A stretch of 64,000 nt of DNA. Origin: Dyadobacter sp. CECT 9275. GTDB lineage: Bacteria > Bacteroidota > Bacteroidia > Cytophagales > Spirosomataceae. The position numbers and the translations under genes are program-made. The notes under the pieces are model-generated. The model did not search any database. It was not told the DNA's origin and was given only the letters and a program-made list of their open reading frames with translations. Where the stretch lies: positions 620,001 to 684,000 of the forward strand of contig NZ_CAJRAF010000002.1 of the NCBI RefSeq assembly GCF_907164905.1. Direction: 5' to 3'. The first letter of the stretch is position 1; each line of letters starts with the position of its first letter. Positions 55,222 through 64,000 of the stretch are shown piece by piece.

Positions 55222-55244
55222 TTAAGAAAATTTGTAGTCCAATC

Positions 55245-56261
55245 CTATGCGTCCCTTGAATTAATCAACCATTCTATTGATTTGATTGGGGTAAGGTAAT
55301 TAATATAATATTCACGTGCATTCCTTTCCAGCATCTTTCTGTAAACCGGTGTACCCACAATCATCTCTATTGCATCTCTCAATTCTCCTTCTTCACCAGA
55401 CACAATATGAATGTTTTTACCGTGCTCAAGTGGCACTAACAGATCATTAATTATTGGCGTAGAAATAATAGCCTTACCTAATGCCAAATATTCTCCCAGT
55501 TTCCAGCCATGGCACAATGCCCACGCAGGAGTATTAAATACCAATACGGATGCCTTATTCTTCTCTATATAAGTACGTTTACTTACTCTTGAAGTGTCAA
55601 TCATCAAATCTTGAAACGCTGGATTCATATTCCTAATGGTACTGTATACAAAACCTCCTTCAAAATTCAGATATGATAAAGTTTTGCAAACTTTAATAAA
55701 GTTGGCTCTGTGATGATTAACGGTTGCATCATTATTTATCCATTGGTCACTATTCCACAGCGTGTTAATAGAGTATATATAACTTTCAGAAGCACAGGCT
55801 GGCTCATATGATTCAATTGGCAACTGCTTGCTTTGCTTGTAATATTTGGAAAGAAAACGTTTAACATCGCTTACACGGTTATATTCTTTCATCAAATTAG
55901 ATAAGCCATAGTACAAACTCTCATACCTGCTCCATACTTTTATACCAAAGCTGGGAGGCATAATAACTATTTTCCTTCGATACAACGTAAGCGTCTTATC
56001 CGAATTAAAGTTAATCTTACCATAACAGTCACTCCACTCGTAATCCGTTTTATCAATGGAGGTATCATCGCTTGGGTCTATGATGTATCTTACTATACCT
56101 GATAACCCTATAATAACAAATCTGATATTTAAGTTCGGTCCTAATTCTCTAAAATAATCGTTTGAAAAATAAACATTTTCCCTTCCGAAAAAATCATACA
56201 GCCCTTTAATATAAAAAGCGTTGTAATCAACATCTACGTAGGAATCAATATATATTTTCAT
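55245..56261 (-). CDS. Probable glycosyltransferase of unrecognised family
   Basis: A 338-residue cytoplasmic protein. I do not recognise the N-terminal half (MKIYIDSYVDVDYNAFYIKG). The C-terminal half contains VFNTPAWALCHGWKLGEYLA, LGKAIISTPIINDLLVPLEH and a closing RKMLERNAREYYINYLTPIK, which resemble the donor-binding and C-terminal helices of GT-B enzymes. Its place in an unbroken row of sugar transferase genes (10 bases after the methyltransferase) supports that role. Confidence 0.72.
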   Translation of the reverse strand: MKIYIDSYVDVDYNAFYIKGLYDFFGRENVYFSNDYFRELGPNLNIRFVIIGLSGIVRYIIDPSDDTSIDKTDYEWSDCYGKINFNSDKTLTLYRRKIVIMPPSFGIKVWSRYESLYYGLSNLMKEYNRVSDVKRFLSKYYKQSKQLPIESYEPACASESYIYSINTLWNSDQWINNDATVNHHRANFIKVCKTLSYLNFEGGFVYSTIRNMNPAFQDLMIDTSRVSKRTYIEKNKASVLVFNTPAWALCHGWKLGEYLALGKAIISTPIINDLLVPLEHGKNIHIVSGEEGELRDAIEMIVGTPVYRKMLERNAREYYINYLTPIKSIEWLINSRDA

Positions 56262-56271
56262 AACGAAACAT

Positions 56272-57042
56272 TCAGGATGCCTTTAACTGCGCTACAACGC
56301 ACACATCTTCACTAGGTCTGTTGTGAGTGAACGGTATATTAGCGAGCTCATCTTCCAAAGTTATCTCGCGTACATTTTTGAATTTTCCCGAAGATTCCAG
56401 TTGGTAGATCAACCCCTCTGCATCATAACACCATTCATGTTTTTCAAATGGGAGGCTATGTGAAAAAATAGAAAAGTAGAAACTATCCGGGCTGTCCTTT
56501 GGAATTCGTTTTAAAGCCCAGTTATAATTCTCTCGTATTTGTCCTGACAAATAAAAACCAACATACTTTCTCAAATCAGGCGTAGAAATAAGTATATAGC
56601 CATCCTCATTCAGAAGTTTGGCACAGTTATCGAGTACCATTCTGCCCGCTTCTGGCGTGAAGTGCTCAAAAACATGTTGCATCCTTATCAAATCAAACTT
56701 ACCTAGTTCCTGAAGTGCAGCATCTGTTGCATGGACCATATCGATCCGGTAATATTTACCCCTTTTGTTTACCAATGTTTCAGGAAACAAATCAACATAG
56801 GTAAAATAATCATCAAAAGTACCACCACAGCCAATTTCAAGCCAGCTCGTTCTATTTTGATTCAGCAACTTTTCCTTTAATCCTCCATTTGCACTTGCTT
56901 TAAGAAACCCTCCTTTTCCTTCCAAAGATGCATGAAAACGCTCCAATTGTGCAACTTTGTAATTCTTTATTGTTCTCCTGGTAAAAACAATTATTCCCAG
57001 TTTATCCAGGAATTTAATTATAACTTTCTTCATAGTTTCCAC
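56272..57042 (-). CDS. SAM-dependent class I methyltransferase
   Basis: A 256-residue enzyme. Motif I is SWLEIGCGGTFDDYFTYVDL; the post-motif FDLIRMQHVFEHFTPEAGRM and LLNEDGYILISTPDLRKYVG are typical of methyltransferase family 11/23. In a capsule locus it most likely methylates a sugar or caps the chain. Its first 13 bases overlap the end of the GT2 gene upstream. The longer N-terminus begins MKKVIIKFLDKLGIIVFTRR after two extra codons. Confidence 0.87.
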   Translation of the reverse strand: METMKKVIIKFLDKLGIIVFTRRTIKNYKVAQLERFHASLEGKGGFLKASANGGLKEKLLNQNRTSWLEIGCGGTFDDYFTYVDLFPETLVNKRGKYYRIDMVHATDAALQELGKFDLIRMQHVFEHFTPEAGRMVLDNCAKLLNEDGYILISTPDLRKYVGFYLSGQIRENYNWALKRIPKDSPDSFYFSIFSHSLPFEKHEWCYDAEGLIYQLESSGKFKNVREITLEDELANIPFTHNRPSEDVCVVAQLKAS

Positions 57043-57845
57043 TTATTTCTCATTCTGTCAAAGCCAAAAAGCAATCTGTACAAATTGATGACCAAAAACC
57101 AAATCATACTATTACCTTTTAATCTCCTGAGTATCATCTCATCCATCGCAAACGTTTGGTAGTCTAAAAGAATACTTTTGGGAAGTACCTCCTGCAAAAC
57201 CTGAGAACGCTCTCTCTTATCCAATTCCTTGTGAGTGCTACTGATACCTTGGGTATCAAACCAAACGACATTTATATCCCTATATTCAGTTTTCTCATTA
57301 TGCAAGCCAACCGTTATAAGATAAAACTTCCAGTCCGACACAATTTTCAGTGTTTCATCATACAATCCGTATCGATCAAATAATGATCTTTTAATGTACG
57401 CACAGGCATGAAAAATCGTAGAACGGTAAAGATCCAAAAGCGTAATCTGCCGCCCGGCATAACTCCGTTCAACTACCCTTTTACCATTTATTTCCCTTAT
57501 TTTATTTCCATAGAGGATGCTGCAATCAGGCATCTCATGAAGCATTTGCTCGGTTACTTCACAAGTCAGAAGATAATCTCCAGAATTTAAAAACTGGCAA
57601 TAGTCTCCACTCGCTTGCCGAATTCCCTTATTCATGGCTTGGTATATTCCTTGGTCTGATTCACTAATCCAATAAGTGATTTTGTCTTCATACTTTTTAA
57701 TAACATCTACGCTTCCGTCTGTTGATCCTCCATCAATTACAATATATTCAAAATCCTGAGAAGTCTGACAAACTACGCTTTCAATGGTCTTTTCTAAACC
57801 AACCGAGTTATTGAGGTTAACGGTAATGATGGAAAGTTGTGGCAT
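57030..57845 (-). CDS. Glycosyltransferase family 2 protein (WcaA-like)
   Basis: A 271-residue GT-A enzyme: QLSIITVNLNNSVGLEKTIE, FEYIVIDGGSTDGSVDVIKK, ITYWISESDQGIYQAMNKGI and GDYCQFLNSGDYLL. It has the same build as the enzymes at 60954-61769 and 62529-63386, sharing IDGxSTDGS, GIYxxMNKG and FLNSGD blocks. In this family the acidic residue of the SGD turn takes the place of DXD. It overlaps the next gene by 13 bases. Confidence 0.93.
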   Translation of the reverse strand: MPQLSIITVNLNNSVGLEKTIESVVCQTSQDFEYIVIDGGSTDGSVDVIKKYEDKITYWISESDQGIYQAMNKGIRQASGDYCQFLNSGDYLLTCEVTEQMLHEMPDCSILYGNKIREINGKRVVERSYAGRQITLLDLYRSTIFHACAYIKRSLFDRYGLYDETLKIVSDWKFYLITVGLHNEKTEYRDINVVWFDTQGISSTHKELDKRERSQVLQEVLPKSILLDYQTFAMDEMILRRLKGNSMIWFLVINLYRLLFGFDRMRNKWKL

Positions 57846-57906
57846 TTTTAGCGACGCTCCATTTTATGATTCGTAGATTTAACTTTCAATAAACATCACA
57901 AAGGGT

Positions 57907-59160
57907 TTATAAACTCTCATATAATTTTAGGTATTCAGCAGATATACGTTTTTCATTAAAATTATTAAATACTTTCTTTCTAGCCTCCGCAGAAAGTCTA
58001 TCGTTATGATTTTCATTCAAACACCACATCATACCATGAGACAGATCCTCCACTGAAAAAGGAGCAGCAAGGTAACCATTTCTCTTATGATCAATCAGAT
58101 CAGGATTTCCTCCAATATTAAACCCAACCACCGGGGTTTCACATGCCATGGCCTCCATGATCATCAAGGAAAGATTCTCCGATATGGATGGAGCAATGAC
58201 TACATCAGCAGCTGATAGTATATCCATAAGTTGCGTATCCTGGTTAATACTACCAAGATATCTTATGCGATATCCATTAATATTACTCAATTCCTTAACA
58301 TTGCTGCCGAGTATGAGCAATTCAATATTACTATGCTTGCCCATGGGTAGTAATTCAAATACTCTTCTTACAAAATGAAATCCCTTTCTTACGTCATCCA
58401 AAGCGTTCATTGCCCCATATAAAATATAGTTCCTATCCCTGCTTAATCCCAATCTTTCCTTGGCCAACACTTTATCCACAGATTTAAATTTTCCTGTATT
58501 AATTGGATATGGTATCACAGTAATTGGAAATCTTCCAAGCAAAGAGCTCCTGGAAGCGCTTTCACCCAACCACTTGCTTGGAGTTACAACATGAATATTA
58601 CATTGCCTATATATCCTCGATTTCTTCTCCCATATTTCTCTTGAAAGATCCCTGTCTCTAGCAGAATTTAGAAGATTGCAGCTTCCACAAGCCCCTCTAT
58701 AGTTATCGCAGTCATCAAAATAATGACAGATCCCTGTAAATGCCCAGCAATCATGTAAAGTCCAGACAATAGGCTTTTTTATATATTTCAGCTCTTCCAA
58801 GTCAAGAAACTGATGCGAAATCCAATGCAGATGAAGGATATCAAAATCCAGTTTAGCGAAAGCCTCACTTAATGATACCGAACTCAGATTGGAAATAAAT
58901 GTGTCTTTCCTATGATTGTAGTTACCAATCTTCCACTTATACCATCTATTTTCCACCTTGGTTTTAAATAAATCAATCTGACCAGCTAACCCCTGTTTAG
59001 TAAAATCATCGGCTAGCAAGACTTTCTCATGCGCAGATTCTTTGTATTTTACCAACATTTCAATTTCGACTCCACTTTTATGAAGAGCTTCAAATATTCT
59101 AAAAGAGGCCCTTGCAGCACCGCCGTTAATATCACTATGGCTTAGGGACAGTATCTTCAC
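57907..59160 (-). CDS. Glycosyltransferase family 4 protein
   Basis: A 417-residue GT-B enzyme. The N-terminal half has KILSLSHSDINGGAARASFR, and LDFDILHLHWISHQFLDLEE followed by PIVWTLHDCWAFTGICHYFD. The donor site is in VVIAPSISENLSLMIMEAMA and CETPVVGFNIGGNPDLIDHK. A Cys cluster lies at CHYFDDCDNYRGACGSCNLL, seen in WcaC-like relatives. The next gene on the right side ends one base before it starts, so the genes abut. Confidence 0.94.
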   Translation of the reverse strand: MKILSLSHSDINGGAARASFRIFEALHKSGVEIEMLVKYKESAHEKVLLADDFTKQGLAGQIDLFKTKVENRWYKWKIGNYNHRKDTFISNLSSVSLSEAFAKLDFDILHLHWISHQFLDLEELKYIKKPIVWTLHDCWAFTGICHYFDDCDNYRGACGSCNLLNSARDRDLSREIWEKKSRIYRQCNIHVVTPSKWLGESASRSSLLGRFPITVIPYPINTGKFKSVDKVLAKERLGLSRDRNYILYGAMNALDDVRKGFHFVRRVFELLPMGKHSNIELLILGSNVKELSNINGYRIRYLGSINQDTQLMDILSAADVVIAPSISENLSLMIMEAMACETPVVGFNIGGNPDLIDHKRNGYLAAPFSVEDLSHGMMWCLNENHNDRLSAEARKKVFNNFNEKRISAEYLKLYESL

Positions 59161-60075
59161 TTATAGCACCAATTTTATAAGTTTCAATAACGCCCTTTTG
59201 ACAAGGCTCCTTTTTCCAGGGTTGATAAATCTTTCGAAAAGATACCACTCCATAAATTTATTAACCCGCACCTTCGGATGAACCAAAGGAAACGAGATAG
59301 GAGTCAGCGGGAGTTGAGCAATGTTAATACCCGCATCAAAGGTATGTGTCGAATCTTCGTCGAATCCGATATTAGAGATCAGATTTCTAGCAGGGATGAT
59401 AGTGTATGATCCTTGTAAAAAACGGCAAAATAACCACTGGAAGTCCCAGACATCACGGCGCACCACACCAAAATAGTGATCAAATTCTCTTTTAAAATGA
59501 CTAAAGTAAATATCTCTCTTCAAATGAAGTCTGACCTTATCCTGCCCCTGCTTGGTATTCCATGCTGACGCAGTATAGTCGAAATGTTTCCATGCCGTCC
59601 TCCAGCTTGCCCACCCCCAGCTAAAACCCATATTTGAGAATATATAGGACTCCCTCCCCCATTTCAAATTAATCAACGGATTACTCCCCGCTATCATCGA
59701 TACTTTCGGATCATCTCGAAACCTTTGTAACAGCTCTTCACAAAAATAAAAGAAACTCTCATCAGCAAGGCAATCCTCCTCCAGAATGATCCCTTGCTCC
59801 ACATGCTCAAAAAACCAGGTTATTGCCTCCGCTGGGCCATAACCACATCCTCTGTTTTCCTCACGAAACAACGTTTTCAACTCACAATCCCAATCAATTT
59901 GCTTAATAATTTCTCTGGTAGCAGCACATTTCCAAAAATCATCCTGTTGATCCGGTCGTGGGCCGTCTGCAGCAATAAATAGATATTTTGGTTTCACCTT
60001 TTTAATCTGATCAAAGGCCCTCTTAGCAATATAAGGACGATTAAATATTATAAAAAGTACTGGCGTAGCAAACAC
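59161..60075 (-). CDS. GNT-I-like nucleotide-diphospho-sugar transferase
   Basis: A 304-residue GT-A-like protein of the kind often annotated as HlpA-like or sugar transferase. It starts FATPVLFIIFNRPYIAKRAF and carries LFREENRGCGYGPAEAITWF, GIILEEDCLADESFFYFCEE (EDC in the place of DXD) and FSNMGFSWGWASWRTAWKHF. It is clearly homologous to the partial gene at the right edge. Its start overlaps the neighbouring methyltransferase stop by one base. Confidence 0.87.
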   Translation of the reverse strand: MFATPVLFIIFNRPYIAKRAFDQIKKVKPKYLFIAADGPRPDQQDDFWKCAATREIIKQIDWDCELKTLFREENRGCGYGPAEAITWFFEHVEQGIILEEDCLADESFFYFCEELLQRFRDDPKVSMIAGSNPLINLKWGRESYIFSNMGFSWGWASWRTAWKHFDYTASAWNTKQGQDKVRLHLKRDIYFSHFKREFDHYFGVVRRDVWDFQWLFCRFLQGSYTIIPARNLISNIGFDEDSTHTFDAGINIAQLPLTPISFPLVHPKVRVNKFMEWYLFERFINPGKRSLVKRALLKLIKLVL

Positions 60076-60935
60076 TATTTACTAACCGGTTTCCGTGCCT
60101 CAATGAACAAAGAAGTAGGATCATAAATTCGATTGTTTTTAACATCTAATTCATATCGTGCCCAATCCAAAATATCACTTTCGAAGGGAGTTTTTATTTT
60201 GACTTCATTAAAACCTACCTCTGTTAACATTCTGGATAATGAAAATCTGTCATACATCCAATAATGAACCTCACCACCTTTCCTGAACTGGCCAATTCTC
60301 ATAAAATCCATTTCCTCTCTGGTAAGCAATAACCTTAGTAAATTACGTCGAACTCCAGAATAATTAAAATTTCTACTAATTCGTCGTAATAAAGTCAAGA
60401 AAAAGGAATCTCTTTCTTTCCCTTTGGTAGCATTCAGATATCTGCTTCTTATCAACTCTGCTACATAACCAATTCGCCCTATAACATACTCTTCATTAAT
60501 CAATACCGGTCGTTCTATATAGTTTAGCATTTGCCCGCCATTATAATTTCTCACAGTCTGATCATACATCTCCAACAGAATCCAGTCATAATTTTGCTCA
60601 GCCAAATCATTTTTATCCGACAGGCACAAATTGAGATACGTTAAATATTCTTTTACAATATTTTCCAAATCAGGAGTTACTATTCTTATAATACCCCCTG
60701 GTTTCGTGACCCGATAACACTCCGATAAGAAATATATTGACCTCTCTCTTGGTATGTGTTCCAGTACCTGCGAGTGATAAACAACGTCATAAGTATTTGC
60801 CTGAAATGGTAGCTCGTTTAATATATTATACTCAATGACCTCAGGGTAATGAGAAACCATATCAATATTGGTCCAATCTCCATGAAACTTATCTCCACAT
60901 CCAACATTCAGAAGTGCAGGCTTCTTATTACTCAT
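60075..60935 (-). CDS. SAM-dependent methyltransferase
   Basis: A 286-residue class I methyltransferase with ALLNVGCGDKFHGDWTNIDM as motif I, NTYDVVYHSQVLEHIPRERS and YRVTKPGGIIRIVTPDLENI. A C-terminal segment MDFMRIGQFRKGGEVHYWMY and FSLSRMLTEVGFNEVKIKTP also fits the family. It probably modifies a sugar of the repeat unit or ends the chain. One base overlap with the downstream gene suggests coupling. Confidence 0.88.
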   Translation of the reverse strand: MSNKKPALLNVGCGDKFHGDWTNIDMVSHYPEVIEYNILNELPFQANTYDVVYHSQVLEHIPRERSIYFLSECYRVTKPGGIIRIVTPDLENIVKEYLTYLNLCLSDKNDLAEQNYDWILLEMYDQTVRNYNGGQMLNYIERPVLINEEYVIGRIGYVAELIRSRYLNATKGKERDSFFLTLLRRISRNFNYSGVRRNLLRLLLTREEMDFMRIGQFRKGGEVHYWMYDRFSLSRMLTEVGFNEVKIKTPFESDILDWARYELDVKNNRIYDPTSLFIEARKPVSK

Positions 60936-60953
60936 ATTAATTAATAATAAATA

Positions 60954-61769
60954 TTACTTGGAAAGTAATCTGGAAATATTTTTAATTACTTTATAATAAA
61001 AAACCATTACCCTGTAAAGTAATGGTTGACTCCTATACCAAACTAGAATCTGCATCTCCTTCTCCTTTGTAAACCAATACTGATAATCATCAAGTACTCG
61101 TTTTGGAAGATGTTGCATAAGAATCGAGTCTATCTCAAGGAGCGAATTATCGTCTGGCTTTGAACTACGTCCATTCATATCGTAATAAACAAGAAATTGA
61201 TCAACATATTTGCAGTTAACATTTCCAATAATAATAGTCTTAATCCAAAACTCATAATCGGAATGAATTTTATAATTTTCATTATAAATTCCATATTTCA
61301 AGAACAAATCTCTTTTTATTAATGTTGACTGATGGCCTATCGTCCTATTGAAAAAGCTTCTCATAGTGAGATACTTAGGATATCTCAATTCCTCAAATCT
61401 CTTTTCCCCATCATAACTGAGCTTAGTATTAAAGTAGATAATATCTTCTCCGTTGCATTCCTTTATAGCCCTTGATAGACTACCCTCACAAAGCCAATCA
61501 CCAGAGTTTAAAAACAGACAATAGTCCCCGGTAGCCATAGCTAAGCCCTTATTCATATCAGCATATATGCCATTCTTTGGTTCCGATACCCAAGAAGTAA
61601 TATCATCTGCGTACCTTTTTATAATTTCCAGACTTCCGTCGGTCGATTGGCCATCCACAATTATATATTCACAATTGCTAGTGATTTGGGATACTACACT
61701 TTCAACTGTTTTTGCTAATCCCTCTGCATCATTCCAATTTATGGTAATTATGGAAAGCCTCTTGATCAT
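60954..61769 (-). CDS. Glycosyltransferase family 2 protein (WcaA-like)
   Basis: A 271-residue GT-A enzyme: RLSIITINWNDAEGLAKTVE, CEYIIVDGQSTDGSLEIIKR, ITSWVSEPKNGIYADMNKGL and TGDYCLFLNSGDWLCEG. Middle motif NRTIGHQSTLIKRDLFLKYG and EFWIKT follow. It is a paralogue of the enzymes at 57030 and 62529. The donor and acceptor cannot be told from the sequence. Confidence 0.93.
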   Translation of the reverse strand: MIKRLSIITINWNDAEGLAKTVESVVSQITSNCEYIIVDGQSTDGSLEIIKRYADDITSWVSEPKNGIYADMNKGLAMATGDYCLFLNSGDWLCEGSLSRAIKECNGEDIIYFNTKLSYDGEKRFEELRYPKYLTMRSFFNRTIGHQSTLIKRDLFLKYGIYNENYKIHSDYEFWIKTIIIGNVNCKYVDQFLVYYDMNGRSSKPDDNSLLEIDSILMQHLPKRVLDDYQYWFTKEKEMQILVWYRSQPLLYRVMVFYYKVIKNISRLLSK

Positions 61770-61821
61770 TTAAACGGTGTTGAATATGTAATTTACAGTA
61801 ACGTTTATTTACCTACCAGTA

Positions 61822-62532
61822 TCAACCTCTGTAAAATATGCCCTCCATCTGAAGCAGTTCCCCGGTTTCATAGTTACGGTGCCCACCTTCTACAAGCATC
61901 AGCTTAAATCCATATTCCCTCAGTAAATAAATCATTTCATACATAAGGGTTTCTCCTTCGTAAAGCGGCAATAGAGACAATTCAAGTTGAAATCCGGATA
62001 TCTTATGTAATGATTGCAAACTTCCATCGAAAACCTGTTTTTCAAAACCTTGAGTATCAATCTTAATGTACAACCGGCTGAGCTCGTTGTAGTACTGATC
62101 AATGAGAGAGTCAATGGTTTTTACAGGAACATTAATTTTATGTAAATATTTAGATTCCGGGGCACTTTCCAAATGAGTTGGAAGTATGTCAAGTATAGAG
62201 CTGCTATACGAATTTTGAGACACGTTAAGTTGAGATTCTCCAATAAAATTACCTATCGCAATTGGCACTACCGACCAGGCAGGATCATTGTCTGCATGAG
62301 ATTTTAATTTCAAAAATGCATCTGGTAAAGGTTCAAATGAAACAATTTGCCCATCAAAACCCATTTTTCTTAGTCGTTGACCATATTGACCCGTGTTGGC
62401 TCCGATATCAAATACTAAATTTATATTGTATTTTCTCAGCAGATCCAGTTGTTGACGTACACTTGGATCTGTTGGCAGGTGCAGGATATCATAACCAAAC
62501 CGTTGCATGATACGCTTTACAAATCTTTTCAT
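61822..62532 (-). CDS. FkbM-family methyltransferase
   Basis: A 236-residue SAM-dependent enzyme of the FkbM family: VFDIGANTGQYGQRLRKMGF as motif I, IVSFEPLPDAFLKLKSHADN, then YIKIDTQGFEKQVFDG, a strong FkbM mark, and closing FKLMLVEGGHRNYETGELLQ. It probably O-methylates a sugar hydroxyl of the polysaccharide. Its start overlaps the upstream GT2 gene by 4 bases (ATGA). Confidence 0.94.
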   Translation of the reverse strand: MKRFVKRIMQRFGYDILHLPTDPSVRQQLDLLRKYNINLVFDIGANTGQYGQRLRKMGFDGQIVSFEPLPDAFLKLKSHADNDPAWSVVPIAIGNFIGESQLNVSQNSYSSSILDILPTHLESAPESKYLHKINVPVKTIDSLIDQYYNELSRLYIKIDTQGFEKQVFDGSLQSLHKISGFQLELSLLPLYEGETLMYEMIYLLREYGFKLMLVEGGHRNYETGELLQMEGIFYRG

Positions 62533-63386
62533 CTATTGATTGTCAAATGCAATTTCCTTTGAATAGCTCTTGTTATTCGCTGGCAGAAAACACCAAATCT
62601 TATAACTCCCATATTCTCCAAAGATTTATACACCCTGAATTCCCTGCTTTCCAACCATTCAAAGGTCTGATTTTCAAGTCTGTTCAGCAATTCATAGTCA
62701 GGGAGGAACAAAGGGTATTTTTGTTGAAGGATACGTAATTGTTCCTGTTTCCTCAATAGTTCTGTGCGGGGATCGCAGCTAATCCCATCCATATTGAAAT
62801 ATGCTATTACGCCTGTATAGTGCAGATATGTACAATTAAACACAAACAAAGCTTCCAAAAAGAACAACCAGTCAGAAGTAATCCTTAATTGTTCATTATA
62901 AAGGCCAATAGTATCAAATAGACTTCTTTTGATAAATGTTGCCTGATGGGGAAGTGTTCCCAGAAATAACGTTTTCGCGGTTACCTGGTCAGGTGAAGGA
63001 ACCAGCCATTTTATAGCCTGCTTTACATTGTCATAAAAATAAATATCTCCTGATATAATATCTGCGTCTGACTGGTCTGCAAGAGCTCTCCTCAGTATTT
63101 CGGGCCCGGACAACCAGTCGCCAGAATTAAGAAAGAGGCAATATTTACCCTTAGCAACATTTATACCTTTATTCATTGCGTGGTAAATACCATTGTCCGG
63201 CTCCGAAGTCCAGTAATTAATAAAGGCTGAGTTTTCCCGAATTATATCCAGACTGCCATCAGTTGAACCTCCGTCAATAATTATATATTCAAAACTCTCA
63301 AAGGACTGTTGCAATACGCTTCGAATGGTTTGTAACAACCCTTCCTTATTGTTGAGATTAATAGTAATCAGTGATAACTGTAACAC
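62529..63386 (-). CDS. Glycosyltransferase family 2 protein (WcaA-like)
   Basis: A 285-residue GT-A enzyme: QLSLITINLNNKEGLLQTIR, FEYIIIDGGSTDGSLDIIRE, YWTSEPDNGIYHAMNKGINV and GKYCLFLNSGDWLSG. Middle motif LGTLPHQATFIKRSLFDTIG and SDWLFFLEAL agree with the two paralogues nearby. Its start overlaps the edge gene's stop by one base. Confidence 0.93.
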   Translation of the reverse strand: MLQLSLITINLNNKEGLLQTIRSVLQQSFESFEYIIIDGGSTDGSLDIIRENSAFINYWTSEPDNGIYHAMNKGINVAKGKYCLFLNSGDWLSGPEILRRALADQSDADIISGDIYFYDNVKQAIKWLVPSPDQVTAKTLFLGTLPHQATFIKRSLFDTIGLYNEQLRITSDWLFFLEALFVFNCTYLHYTGVIAYFNMDGISCDPRTELLRKQEQLRILQQKYPLFLPDYELLNRLENQTFEWLESREFRVYKSLENMGVIRFGVFCQRITRAIQRKLHLTINR

Positions 63387-64000
63387 TATACTTTGTAAGA
63401 AATCATACGTTTTACAAAACGCTTCAACCTCCTTAAAATACCGACCTGCTCCACCTCTCCAAAGAGTAACCTCTGAACGTATACGTCTGCCTTATAATTT
63501 CGTCTCATTAGATCTGGATGTTCCAACGGAAACTCAATTTCAACTGTAGGAATATTAGCAAGGAGACTGGTGTCGTCCCGAAAATGAGTTCCATTACTGC
63601 CATGGCCTATGTTCGATACCAAATTAACAGTTGGAATAATAGCCAATTGTCTTCTACTCATACTAAGAAAATGAAACTGAAAATCCCACATATCCTGGGG
63701 TTGGTTATAATACATCCATTCAAACTGGTTCTTCCACCAAACTTGATAAGGGAGCTCATTAAATAAAAAGCCCAAAATAGTCCTCCTATTTAAATCATTC
63801 CAATTTCCAATTCCAAAATCAAACCCCAGCCATGCTCTCCGCCATGTGGCCCAGCCCCAGCTGGATGGGAAAACAGAAAAATAGTAATTCTCCCTTATAT
63901 CCATGGGTTGTAAGGGCTGAAAATTATTTCCAGAAATTGCAGAAACTCTGTCATCTAATCGATACCTTTTCAACATATCGCTGCAAAAAACAAAAAATGA
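63386..64000 (-). CDS. GNT-I-like nucleotide-diphospho-sugar transferase, 5' end outside the window
   Basis: The frame is open to the right edge. Upstream of the internal ATG at 63976 it reads SFFVFCSDMLKRYR, which aligns with ESFFYFCEELLQRF in the paralogue at 59161-60075, so the true start lies beyond the window. The visible 204 codons include NYYFSVFPSSWGWATWRRAW and FEWMYYNQPQDMWDFQFHFL, then NLVSNIGHGSNGTHF, matching the C-terminal half of the paralogue. It is the most upstream visible gene of the run. Confidence 0.87.
   Translation of the reverse strand, partial: SFFVFCSDMLKRYRLDDRVSAISGNNFQPLQPMDIRENYYFSVFPSSWGWATWRRAWLGFDFGIGNWNDLNRRTILGFLFNELPYQVWWKNQFEWMYYNQPQDMWDFQFHFLSMSRRQLAIIPTVNLVSNIGHGSNGTHFRDDTSLLANIPTVEIEFPLEHPDLMRRNYKADVYVQRLLFGEVEQVGILRRLKRFVKRMISYKV

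Overview
The window looks like a chromosomal segment of a Bacteroidota bacterium, most probably Cytophagales of the Dyadobacter/Spirosoma kind. This rests on the SusC/SusD pairs, the ECF sigma/FecR/TonB-receptor signalling genes, a type IX secretion sorting domain, and a Wza-Wzc-Wzi capsule locus. The taxonomic call is inference from gene content; no rRNA or tRNA gene was seen. Protein-coding genes fill about nine tenths of the window.

1-5.2 kb (+ strand): the 3' part of a SusC-type receptor, a SusD-like lipoprotein of the second SusD family, and an exported PLP-dependent class V aminotransferase-fold enzyme. A palindromic heptad repeat follows.

5.2-16.3 kb (- strand): a pectin/rhamnogalacturonan-type utilisation region. 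Read in the direction of transcription it holds an ECF sigma factor, a FecR anti-sigma factor, a SusC with an N-terminal STN signalling domain and a SusD. A graveyard follows (internally deleted sigma gene, FecR remnant fused to a rhamnogalacturonan lyase PL11 remnant), then a PL1-like pectate lyase, an oligogalacturonate-lyase-like propeller protein and a truncated exported ORF. The intact sigma/FecR/SusC set is the classical cell-surface signalling arrangement in which substrate binding outside the cell frees the sigma factor.

16.7-33 kb: a lipoprotein TPR histidine kinase, an ankyrin protein, a GH36 alpha-galactosidase-like enzyme, a large parallel beta-helix protein, a hypothetical lipoprotein, a chloroperoxidase-like alpha/beta hydrolase with a clear terminator, a small membrane protein, a hybrid histidine kinase, a BNR_4 beta-propeller protein, and a two-domain esterase whose first half resembles CE15 glucuronoyl esterases. 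A small XRE regulator and its membrane partner follow.

33-39.8 kb: a second alpha/beta hydrolase, an unusual ECF sigma factor with a long C-terminal, partly membrane-spanning extension, a BspA-like repeat protein with a T9SS sorting tail, a sparse 0.9 kb stretch, and an anti-sigma-like cupin protein.

39.9-64 kb: an exopolysaccharide/capsule locus, nearly all on the - strand. It has a Wzc-type tyrosine kinase, a Wza-type export lipoprotein, a + strand Wzi-type island, WecB epimerase, VanZ-like protein, DUF354 protein, and an amidino-sugar cassette (amidotransferase, HisF-like, HisH-like). A long train of glycosyltransferases and methyltransferases with overlapping ends runs out of the right edge. 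No Wzx flippase and no convincing Wzy polymerase is visible, so the locus must continue outside the window or use another route.
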